Source: Phoronis ovalis (taxonomy: Eukaryota; Phoronida; Phoronidae). Taken from it: DNA of 17,446 bases. A model generated the notes under the pieces. It searched no databases, was not told where the DNA came from, and saw nothing but the letters and a program-made list of their open reading frames with translations. The stretch is taken from contig JAOXYB010020715.1 in NCBI GenBank assembly GCA_028565635.1, forward strand, positions 1 through 17,446, read 5' to 3'. Positions 1 to 12,100 of the stretch are shown here, one piece after another. Numbering within the stretch: the stretch's first letter is position 1; each line of letters starts with the position of its first letter. The position numbers and the translations under genes are program-made.

Positions 1-23
1 TATATAATTATACTTTTTTGTAG

Positions 24-141
24 AAATCAGAATTAAAGTCCAATGTTCAAACTTTAGAAACTGAACGCAAATTGGTTGCTATGGAAACCAATGAAATGGT
101 GTCGGAAATGGGAAGTGAGGAACATCAACAATTGACTGCAG
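24..141 (+). CDS. TRIP11: TRIP11 exon a (first visible coding exon)
   Basis: The acceptor is a T-rich run ending TTTTTTGTAG (14-23). The donor is G|gtaaag at 142. It encodes about 39 residues of coiled coil starting KSELKSNVQTLETERK and ends with one extra base, which pairs with the AT that opens the next exon to form an Asp codon. Bases 1-23 are the end of an intron. The reading frame across this exon has no stop. Confidence 0.85.
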
Positions 142-3100
142 GTAAAGTAGGATGTTAAAGGCATCATACATCTACAAGTTGATGCGCAGCATCTGTTACT
201 ACCATTTGCAATGAAGTGAGACCCTGTAGTATAGGGGTATTTCGTTTGTGATGTCACCTTTTATTACCAAAATGAGAAGCTGTGAAAATTTAATCTACAT
301 TATTGTATCATCACAAAACTAAAATTAGAATGTTGATATAAACACTGGATGATTCCCGCTGTGGTTCAAGCTAATACAGTAATGCTTTGCTGCATAACTA
401 ATGCCCTCCTTAGTGAAATACCATTTCTGTAAATCCCTTTATTTTCGCAAGGAATTAATTTACACGAATTTCGCGAGCACATTAGATCGCACAAATTAGT
501 ACCTCACATTTAAAAGGATCGGCAAATCCAATATGGTGGCGCCCATTCAGTATGTATGGTGATCCGCCATTTTGAAATTTTAAGAAAAACAACAATATAC
601 ATTTAAACAATTTTATTACTCACCACCTTTATTTTAAAACATCGATTAAAACCATAACGAAATCACAAGAATGTGTTTAAATTCGAAAGACCTAGAGAGA
701 TTGTATCTCCCTTGCCTTCATGCATTGCGGTCATAAACTTTCTCGGCGTACCAACGTTATAAACCCGCATTGAACTAGTAGTCACGAGTGACCTACTTTC
801 GCTTCAAGCATGCTGCGTAGTAACCGGTTTAGAAAAACAGTTTTCTAGTACTTGACGATTGATAATTCGCACAATTTAAAACTCGCGAAAACTATTTTTG
901 AACAAAATTGCGAAATTAAGAGACCGCGAAAATAAAAGGATTCCAGTATACAGCAGGGTCCCACTTCATTGCAAATGGTATTGAGGATGGTGACATACTG
1001 ACTAATTTCACCTTATTTTATGCCGTGCTGTATAAGTTGCAGATAATATATAATGTGCATTCTAAAGAAAAGGAAAACAAATTGCCTACCTGCATCATAA
1101 GCAGAATTGCTTATTATTTTTAAGAAATATTTCAACAAAACTGTCTATGAAATGTGAATAGCATTGCTTCTAATCGGTTCAATTGTATGGGGGTTTTTTC
1201 AAACAGAAAAGTTATAATTTTCCTATCCAAGGACACTGAAAAATCAGAACTTCGACACTGTCTTTATAAAATATTTAAATACATTGGCACAGATAAAATT
1301 ATTAATTATGGAACAGTGCATCAAGATCATCTATTTTAATCTTAAAAGATGTTAGAATGTGTGCTTATTTATAGTGTTTACAGATGTTAGAATGTTTGCT
1401 TATTTATAATGTTTACAGATGTTAGAATGTGTGCTTATTTATAATGTTTACAGATGTTAGAATGTTTGCTTATTTACAATGTTTACAGATGTTAGAATGT
1501 GTGCTTATTTATAATGTTTACAGATGTTAGAATGTGTGCTTATTTATAATGTTTACAGATGTTAGAATGTGTGCTTATTTATAATGTTTACAGATGTTAG
1601 AATGTTTGCTGATTTATAATGTTTACAGATGTTAGAATGTTTGCTTATTTATAATGTTTACTTATTTATAATGTTTACAGATGTTAGAATGTTTGCTTAT
1701 TTATAATGTTTACAGATGTTAGAATGTTTGCTTATTTATAGTGTTATTTATGTTTGCTGATTTATAATGTTTACAGATGTTAGAATGTTTGCTTATTTAT
1801 AATGTTTACAGATATTGTGAATAGCATGGAAGAGGAAAGCAATATTTTGAAGCAGCACAGTGCAGAGTTACAACAGACAGTTGATGAACTACAAAAATCA
1901 TTAATGTCCATGTCTGCTGAGAAACAAAAGGCAGAACAAACTGTGCATGATATGAGTGTACAGCTACAGCAGCTGAGAGGTAAGTTTATGATAGTTTAAT
2001 TAAGATCATATTGTGTGTGCTAAATATATGATTGTGTTTTAATTTTATATGAGAAATTAGGCTGTTATGGCTGTATCATATTACCTTGTACCAGTCACTA
2101 GTCAGTTTTAACTGGTTGAACTGAATAAAGCAGAATAATTGAATGATGTCTAATTTTCTGCATAAACTGTAACTAATTTTAGAGCTGTCAGGTGCTTTCA
2201 CAGTGGCAGGTTAGAAATTGTCAGTACATTGTTTTAAAGCCTATAAAACCATGGCTTTGTTTTTATGATGAAGAGTGTAATTATATTTATATCTTGTAGG
2301 ACTGAAGCGTTCTGACTCGGAAAAAACATTAGAGCATTTAGGAGACAGTGAAACCGAAAGCAACATTGATGCACCTAGGCCGAGGTAAGTATTGTGTAAC
2401 CAAAATGCATGCACGGTGTGAGGGAGTGCAGACTTTGATGAAATGATCAAGTTTTTGACTGAAATAAAACAAGTTTATAAAGATCCAGTTTGTCAATTTG
2501 ATCATACTGTAACAAAAACATGTCAACAGTACAATACAATGATATACATATTTTTTATAAAATTATATTACAAACACTTAAAAAGTTTAGATAATACCAA
2601 TTTCCATTTTGCACAGTCATATTCTGTACAACTTTTTAATTTTACCTTTTTGAAGGATTGTTACAAGCACACCCTTTCAGAGACCAAAAGCTGATAGTAA
2701 TGCTTCGGAAACTTCATCACGATCCGGGCTATTGCCTTTGGAGCAGGAGATGAGTTTTGATGAATTTGAAACAGAGTCCATGGTCTCTGGATTCTCAGAA
2801 ATATCTGCTAGGAATAGGATGTTAGATGACCAGGTATTAAATGATGTCACGAAGAACAGCTTTAAACATGGTTTATGTATTTCTATGTTGGAATTTCACA
2901 GTGCCATTAAATTTAGTGGAAACACCGAGTTTTGATTAACAAGAGGTCAACTACTATGGGTTTCCACTCCTGAAAATACATATTTTGGTACCAAAGATTA
3001 AGTGTTTAATTTTTGAATAATAATAATATGTTGTGGAGAAAAACTATTTTATGTAATTTAATTTTAAGAATTTCTAAATAATAGCTGGAATTTAATTCTA

Positions 3101-6100
3101 AAATGTATTGTGTTCTTTAATAGGTCCACATTCTTCAGGGTCAGATTGAAGCATATGAGCGAGATATTGAGCAGTATGAAATGGTAAAATCTGATTGGCA
3201 GGTTGAAAAAGAGGCTTTAGAAGATGTTCTTCTAAAGCTGCGAGGAGAACTCAAAGAGAAAGAAATACAGTTAAATGTAGCTCAAGCTGAACAAGTATGT
3301 ACTAAACAGTTGGGTATTGTGCCTGTTGCATGCAGAATATCTATTCTTTTTAATTGTGCACTTTGGCTATTTCTCATTTAAATAAGTGAAAGGAAATTAA
3401 TTTTTTGTGTTGTATAATTACTTTTAATTATTGGTAATTCCTATTTTGATGGTGAAATATGAAATTGTTTAAATTGCAAATTTTATTAAAATCCCAGAGT
3501 GTGCTCAGCGTGTGCCTACATACCCTTGTTCCGTCTGTAAATACTTTGTGCATGCATTAAGGCCTTCTACTGATTATCAAACTTCTATTAGTGTGATGTA
3601 ATGGATCTATAAATGTATTAATGTTTGTCTAATTTAATCCATTCAGATTTACATTTCACCTTCATTAAAAACATTTAAATATAATATTTTTATCAAACTA
3701 ATAGAAGTTTTATGGTCCAGATCCGCTTTCTTTTACCTTCTATCTTAAACCTGTGCTTTATGTTTGGTGATAGGGTTTATCCAAGGCTCAGAAACAAACT
3801 AAGGAAAAGACAAGAGCAAAGCAGGTTTGTATACCCAATGAATATATCAGGTGCTTTTTTGTTTTTGCATATACACTACAATGCTAATTCTGTGAAGAGA
3901 ATTCTATATCCGCATTACAAGTTTGAACACATTACTTAGAAATGTTTTGCTGCTTTGTAAGCATACAAATGCATGAGCCAATTAAACTTTGAATCGTGAT
4001 GTTTCTTTATTAGTGTTTATAGTTTCAGAAGGTAAGAGAAATGTATATTTTTATGAGGTTTTTGACTTGTGCACGCTTATTTATATGTTAGACACATGTA
4101 TGATAATGTTTTGTTTGTACTCAAGCATGAATATCTGTTATTTCCTCATAGGGCTTGATAGAGCTAGAGAAGCATGGTAGAGAAACTGCCGTTGAGAGTG
4201 ACACAGAATCAGAGAGTGATATTGAAAGTGGCGTTCATGATTTGTGTAGAAAGGTTGAACTCTTAACCCAAGCTAACTGTCAACTTGAAAATGAACGTGA
4301 TTCACTAGCAAAACAAAAGGTTGGCATTTTTGTAGCATGGATATTATAATCATAAAAGAAGACAGCCCTTCTTAAGTTTCTGTTCTTGCAAGTCTCCTTT
4401 GTTAATGTTTGCAATATTGTGTAAAACTAATGTTTTGGAATACAATGCATGCTGCAGAATTTGAGATCCTTTGTGGAGCACATTAATTCAGCAGCTACCA
4501 CTATGTTAGTACTGTAGTTGTAGATGTACTTTGCATCTGTAAGTTTTGCCTTAGAATTGCAATTGTGAATAAAGGTAAAATGTGATATTCAGTTTTAAAA
4601 TGTTATATTCAGTTTTATAACTGAGTTGTTGCTTTTTTCTAGAAAAAAGTCGAGCAAGAGTTAAGCAATGTGAAACAAGATTATGCCATTCTAGAAGCAT
4701 CTGTGAATGATGGGAGTGGTGTTAATGCTGAGCAATTTGACATACCTACTCAGCAAATGAATGATTTAAAAACTAAACTTAAGCAACGTTATCAAGAACT
4801 ACAAGAAATAAATATGGAGAGAGATTCTTTGGTGTCTAGTCTTGAAGAACTTGATGCACAACATCATGAAGCTATTACACAAATTATTTCAAAACGTGAT
4901 CAACTATTAGTGCAAAATACAGATTTAGATAAAGAATTAGAAAATCAGAAAAAACAGCTGAATTCCTCAGTAGATGAGATAACTAATCTAACCTCAGAAA
5001 GGCAGAACCTGGTTGATGAGATTAGTAACCTAAAAAGTAGGTTAAACAATGGTGCTTTAGCATTAAACGAACTTCATATGGATAAAGGAGAAAAGGAAAA
5101 AGAAATGTCTAAGTTAAAAGAACAACTTAGGAATGCAAAAGATTCAGAGGCAAAAGAAAAAATGGAGAAGCAACATATGCAAATAAACATTGAAGACCTG
5201 AATAAAAAACTAGAACAAGCTAAAAAGAAAATGTTTGAGCTTCAGGAAAACAGTTTAAATGATTCAGTACAGAGAGATTGGGAGCACAAAATAGAACAGC
5301 TTGAACAAGAACTTACTACTAGGACCACATCTGTAACTACTTATGAAAATAATGTGAGGGAGTTGCAACTGCAGATTCAACAGCTAGAATTGAGAGTGAA
5401 AGACGTGAATGATGAAAAGCTAAAATTATCTACAACTTTGGAAAAAATGGAAAAAGAATATTCTGTAGAGGTTGAGACCCTGAATGCAAAGTATCAAAAT
5501 TACATTAAAGAGTGTGAGACCCAAATTGATGCATTAAAGTCAGAAAAGCAATCGTTTGAAAAGGAATTGGATCAGTCAGAAATGAAACTCAAAGAAAAAA
5601 CAAAATACTACGAAAATTATATTAAAGAAATTACCCATGCTCGGGAATTAAATGATAGTTCATTGCAATCAAGACATGAAAAACTAATGACTGATACTCA
5701 TGAAAAAGATGTTAACATTTCAGCTTTGAAAACTGAGTGTGAAGAGCGACAGTTGGAAGTTGAAGAAATGAAAGAAATGTTGCAGTCAACGATTGATGGT
5801 CAGAAACCACTAACAGATCTGATAAGTGAACGGGAAACAGAAATAGCTAATTTGAAATCAGAAAATACTTCAATAAATCAAGAAAATGAAGTTCTGCAAC
5901 ATAATTTACAAGAGCTTAGAGCTAGCCTTCAAAGATTACAAGATGTTGAAAAACAGTTGTACAGTGCAAGGGAGGAGAATGGGAAATTGTACTCAGATCT
6001 TGAAAGACTAAGATCTCAACAAGATTCAGAGACAATTGACACTAGAACTTTGGATGTTATTACTGATCTGGAGTCTGAAATAACTACTCTAAACGAAACA

Positions 6101-9100
6101 TTATACGAAAAAGAAACCGAAATTTTACAGTTGACCGAGATTATTCAGGAGCGTGATGCTGGTATTACACAATTAAATGAGGAAAAAGCTGAAAATATCT
6201 TAAAATTAAACCAGTCAAAAGAAACTTTAGAAAGACATGGAATCACTATTGCTGGCCTGGAACAGCAGCTCAGTATTAAAGAAACAGATAAGTTCGAACT
6301 GAAACAACAAAGTTTGTCTAGTAAACTAAATGACAGGAATGTTATCAACAGACGTGATGGTGGCTCTGATGCTAAAAACAGCAGCTACATTGAATCTGAT
6401 ATTGACCAATCCATTCATGAAAAAGACCAATACATTTCAAAACTTGAGACATCTGTAAGAGAAAAGAGCTTGTTTACAGAAACATTGCAGAGACAAATTG
6501 GAGAACTTCAGAGTCAAAATCGACAAGAACTAGAAAAACTTAGTAAGCATTGCGAAACTTTAAAGCAGGAAATAAATTGTAAAGAGCAGGATATTGAACT
6601 ACTAAGTGATAAGTTAGATACCTCAGAACAAAATTTAGAACTGAAAAGTAATGAATTAAGAGACACCTTAGAAAAGCTGGAAAAGTCAGTTCTTCATTCT
6701 CCAAGTCGTCGTCACATTTCAGAAGCAATGCAAGGTGGTTCTGCAGATTTTACCGATGCTGGGGAAATGAATGTTGAAAAAGATTCAGTTTCAGATGAAA
6801 TTAAAGAAATGAGAAAAATTATCAGAGACAAGGATGAAATTATTTCTGAATTGAGAGACAATAATGCTGCATTACTGAACATGTTAGATAGTAAATCATT
6901 ATCAGTATATGGTGATAACACCTTGACAGAACTACATAGATTACAGAATGTAGAGAAACTGTTGCAAATGGAAAAGGAACAAATAATGTCTGTTTTAAAC
7001 GAGAAGACACGAGAATGTAGTTCTCTCAAGAATGAGGTTCATCGTTTAATGAATGTAGTTTCCGCCGAAAAGGCTGCATTGTCTAAGCTACAGCAAGATA
7101 ACCAGGAATTACTTAATAAAATATCTAATAATCCAAATACAGAAATGACTAAAGAAGCTGTTCAGAAGTTGTCACGACTCATACGAGAGAAAGATTTGGA
7201 AATTGAATCCCTTCACAATAGGAATAAATCACTTTTAGAAGTTTTACAAAAAACTTCAAATCCTGGATCTCCAACACTAGGGCAACACACTGACTCAACA
7301 CAGGTAGCTTCTTTACTACAGGAACGAGAAAATTTTAGGAAGCAATTAAATTCCTATCAGACAGAGCGTGAGCAGTTTACTGCATTAATAAACCAAAAAC
7401 ATCAAGAATCACAAATGTATTATGGCGAAATTAATCGATTAAGTGCGTGTCTCCAAGATGAAATTCATAAATTTGAAACTTTACAACAACAGTTTACTCA
7501 GCTGTCACAACAGTTTGAGGAAAATAAACAGACATTAGTCAACACACAAAGTGAATTGTTACTTTTCCGTAACAAATGTGTAGATTTTCAAACACGTTTA
7601 GACAGTTTAGCTGAGAAAGAGAAGAGTGGAGCACCTGTGCCAAAATCTGAGTTTGATTCTAAATGTCTTGAAGTAGAAGAAATGAAGGAGAAATTGCATA
7701 AACAGAAACAGGCCTTGTTAGAAAAAGTAAGTATTTGCCATATTTAATAAGGATGATGATAAATCTTTCTAACATATCTGAACAGTTTTAAATTAATTCT
7801 ATTAATGAACGTATGGGTTAGTTTGAACTTCCTCGCATCCTGTTTTGGTGTAAAAAGACTGTTGTTTCTCATAATAAACAGAATATATTGTTTTAGGATA
7901 ATGTGGTTGGTGACATGTTGCAACAGCTAAATCAAAAAGATAACACAATCCAGTCAAAAGAGTCAGAAAACAACAGTCTCCGCAAGCAACTTGAAAGTCT
8001 AACATTCCAATTACAAGGCTTAGAAACAGAGTTGCAAGATCTCCAGTCTGACCAGCAAACATGGGCAAACAAATCAACAGAGCAAGATTCAGAAAGTATT
8101 ATGCTGAAAGAGATAAACAGTAAAATGACTTTGTCAGTGAGGGAGAAAGACTTTGAGATCAATGCATTAAAGGAGAAAGTTCAAACTTTAAGTCAAATGT
8201 TGCAGGTTCGTAAAATTATTATTGGTATTAGGATTTCATAGATAGCATTTTTCGTCTTATGCCGTATGATCTAGCTGTAAATGTTACAAATTACTAGCTG
8301 GTGTTCTGCGTCCTCCAGAGGTCATCAGCAATGAATATACCTTAACTGCGATAAAATGAAGTTTTAAGCTTAAATTTATCGTTAATTATTGTTACTAGAA
8401 CACATGTTAAAACATAATGTATATACTGCAAATATTTATAAATAAATTTAGATTTTCCTCGTGAGTACATTATTAATTGTTAGCTAGGATATAGCAAAAT
8501 TAGTATTTAAGTAATGTTCAATAAATATGTGCTTGATGGGCTTGTAGTTTTTCCACTGCATGTACTATTTGTGAATGAGAACACAATTCAGGAAACTTGA
8601 AAAAGAATACATAGGTTCTGTGTAGGAGGATTACATGTGTGTCTGATATTCCTTTTAGGATCGAGTAGGTGGTGAAAAAATTGAAGTTGATCGATTAGTA
8701 AGGGAGAGTGAAGCAATGCAGAAGCAAGCACAACAATTCCAACAAGAAAGGGACCAGGTCTTACTAGCTTTGCAACAAAGACAGGTGGACAATTCTTATC
8801 TTGTACAACAAAATGAAGGTCTTTCAGGTCAGGTCCAAAAGCTGACCAAAGAATTAGCCAGGCTCAGGGAACATCTTATTCAGGTATGCAATCAGATCTC
8901 GAATGAGATGCATGGACTGATTACAGTGGCTGTCTGCGATTCTTGAGGAGGTATAAGTTTTAGGCTACAAGTGAATGTAACTCGTGATGTTACAGTGCAT
9001 GCTGCAAAAAAATTTAAATGCATCTTGTTCCTCGGATCCACCGTTAACTATTTTAAAGTAAATACTGCAGACAGCGACTTATATTTTGATCCATGAGTAT

Positions 9101-12100
9101 TCATGGTTTTCGTCCCAGTGTTATAGCGCTTGCAGCTTTTGTTTTTGTATTGTTTCATTGGTGTTTTTTTTAATACATAGATTGAAGAAGGTTATACAAG
9201 AGAAGCTCTAGAAGCAGAAGCTAGGGAGAAGGCGCTAAGAAACCGACTAGCAGTAGCTGAAGAGAAAGCCTTGTCTTCATCAACTGCTGTGGAAAGTGTT
9301 AAGTAAGGCTAATCAAATTTTGATCAGGACAGGAATTTTCATATATTCCATGTCTGTCTTTCTTGCTGTGTTATAACCTACTAAGCTTACCCTATATAAT
9401 GATTAACTAGTACAATCAGTTACACAAGAAACTTGGCACTTGGAATGAAAGGAATCATTTCTGTCCTGTTGAATTCAATTTCTTATGCTGGAGATGCATA
9501 GCACTGTTAGTCACTGTGCATGTTACCACTATCAGCGGCAATGATCACAACATGTGATTTACTTGGATCAGTTTGTTGTACTTGACAATGTGTTGTAGGT
9601 ATGTTGTTTTACATTCATTTTTATATTTTTTGCCATGTTGTCTATGGAGAATTGTACTTTATTGCAGCCTTCAAGCCAGTCAACAACTTGACAATCTGCA
9701 AACACAGCTGCACCAAATTGCCAGCCAAAGAGACCAAGCCGTTCTACAACTTCAAGCTAGTCAAGAACAAACACAGCAATATGCACACTCCCTTAACAAC
9801 CTACAGATGGTGCTAGAACAGTTCCAAGTTGAGAAAGAGGCAGAAAAAACAGCAGAGAACGAACGCTATCAGACGCAACTGAATAACTATCAAGAAGAAT
9901 GTATTGAACTTAAGAAGCAAGTTGCTGATTTGAAGGTACTGCTTAACTCACTATTTGTTATAATATTCACATGAAAAATTCTTTTACATGATTGTAGATG
10001 TTATTTCTATCACCAGAACACTTCATCTGAATAGTATGTATAGATAAAATATAGTCAAATGCAGTCCAAAAACTCTAAACTTATAAGAAAAGTTGTCAAC
10101 ATCATAGTCACTTTACTGGGGAACTATTGTTTATCCAGGAAACTGGATATCTGTCTATCTTCACAAAAATTTAATCAAAACTTGTTGATAGATGGATGTT
10201 ATAAGATTAATATAACACAACTGGGTATCTGTTGTTGTAGAATGAACTGGTTGAACAGTCAGATGCATTAGAAGCGGCTCAAAGACTGAGTGAAGAATTG
10301 GACCGTAAAGAAGATACTATATCAGCACTAAAACAAGAAGGTAAACAGTATGCAATGTGATATCTATTAACAAACTTAAGGAAGCATTGGCATACCTAAC
10401 AACATAACAATTTAACTGCTTCTGCTCAACATTATACTAGTTTCAGTCGAAAGAGCTGCTCGCCTTCATTGTGCCTGTTGTAGTTTTAAGAAAATAATGA
10501 TGAGAACTGATTGTAGTGTGTAATTATTTTCGTTCATTCATGTTGATCCATTCTAAGCATCACTGCCATTATTGATGTTGTCTAGAGCTCAGACTAAAAG
10601 CATGTTGTATATGTCGTAGTGTTTGTCTAATCTCAGCTGGTAATTCTGAGTGAAATAGTATATTCTCATGGTTATCAGCAGGGGTTCTACTAATACTGCC
10701 TTACTAACAACTAACACTAGAAATTTCGCAAACTTTACCTAACTTGTTTGCATTCAAGTTTTGTAACTAACTTCGTAAATGCTTTGCCATTCCTTCTGGG
10801 AATTGCAGCGACTAAGATAAATGTATTAATTGCACATTTTAATATTGAGGATGAGGTTTTTTTGGATCCAGATCTGTTCGATGGATCTCTGGTTGTCTAC
10901 TAATTTTCAACCAAGCATGGCAGAAATTGTCTGAAACTATATGTAGTATGGAAATAGTTTCGGTGTGCTTTTTGTGTACTGTTAATTCTGTACTTTTGTT
11001 GTTGAAATTTTCTTACAACTAGACACTATATTAGCAATTCGAAAACTTGTACTGTGTGCATGTTTTGCTGTTTTAAATTGGCATGACACTAACAATATGT
11101 AGTAGTCTTCTTTATAACACTGAGGAACAACTTTGATCCTTGTGCTTTTTTATGTCACAGTAATCCATGTCTTTGCAATATTTCTTCTAAGAATTTGCAA
11201 TGAAATATAAATTTATATGCTGATATAAAGATATTTTCACTTATAACTCCCATCTGTTCCCATGGTAACCTGTTTTCAAATGAAAACATCAAAATCTGTT
11301 CTGAATCAGTAGTTTTAACATTGCATGGTGTTGTATCCAGTACTAATTTAATGTTGCACTGCATGGCTTTATATGTCATCCTTTTGCTGTAATATCAGCT
11401 GGTAATTCTGAGTATATACTGTAGTCTCAGGTTCCAGTCTGGTATTATAGTAATGGTGTACCACACAGCACTAATGTAACCTTCCCGACATCACAGTGAT
11501 CTAGCAGTCTGAATAGAATAGTTTGTACTAATTTCTTGCATGTTGCATGGATGTTTTATGCTTGTTAATTGTAATCTAGAATTAACTGTCAATTCCTTCT
11601 AATGCATTGTTGTGTAAGAATTGTTCCATACATGTACCTGCCATGTTGGCAGAATTTCTCTCTAGGAAATGATTTTTTATGAGAGTTTTCTGTTGAAATA
11701 AAAACCATGAAGAAAACAATCTAGAAAATGGGAGTCTTGATAGCTATGATCTGCTGTTTGGCTTCTTACATGAAAAATTTTATAATATATATATAGTATT
11801 CATATTAAAAAATCAGTTTTGTTTTCAAATGGACTTCAATGCAACCTATGTGTTTATGATCCTGGTGATATATAACCCATATATAATTATGAGATTGTCT
11901 TGATTGTTTCTGTTTGTTGCTAGGAAGATTATTCTAGGTTGTATTTGATTTTGGAGTTGTTCATTTTTTGTCGGCCCTTTCTCCACATTACATTCCCAAA
12001 TAAGAGTCATTATTCAGACAAGTTGCTGTAATGCTTTAAATCTGTTTTGCTGCAATTGTTTTAGCATTAACCTTTACATATACTTTTAACATGCTACATA

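Larger units (their letters stand above)
142..1811 (+). other. TRIP11: TRIP11 intron (1,670 nt) carrying a transposon and a minisatellite
   Basis: This intron has donor gtaaag and acceptor TTTACAG (1805-1811). It contains a TIR-bearing element (200-980) and a 35-bp tandem array that runs up to the acceptor (1348-1810). Between them, 981-1347, I see only AT-rich sequence without coding character. A short open stretch at 1154-1339 looks like chance: it has no golgin-like composition and no suitable flanking splice sites. Confidence 0.8.

Noticed and set aside
770-830. tRNA-like or structured fold around GTAGTCACGAGTGACCTAC
   Set aside because: Only one short hairpin is seen; there are no A-box/B-box matches, no anticodon arm and no acceptor stem. 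It lies inside the transposon-like element.
1154-1339. 61-residue open frame before the minisatellite as an extra TRIP11 exon
   Set aside because: Its composition is unlike the golgin, there is no acceptor before it in a suitable phase, and adding it would break the frame between exons 24-141 and 1812-1979.
6145-7029. Minus-strand open frames opposite the giant coiled-coil exon
   Set aside because: They are mirror artefacts of Glu/Lys/Gln-rich codons, which read as Ser/Phe/Leu on the other strand; there are no family features and no splice signals.
8930-9074. Inverted pair CTGTCTGC / GCAGACAG in a TRIP11 intron
   Set aside because: Arms of eight bases 129 nt apart are expected by chance in a window this size.
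10497-10600. Possible intronic C/D-box snoRNA (ATGATGA followed by CTGA)
   Set aside because: There is no convincing terminal stem and no D box near the expected 3' end; the boxes are too short to be significant in 2.9 kb.
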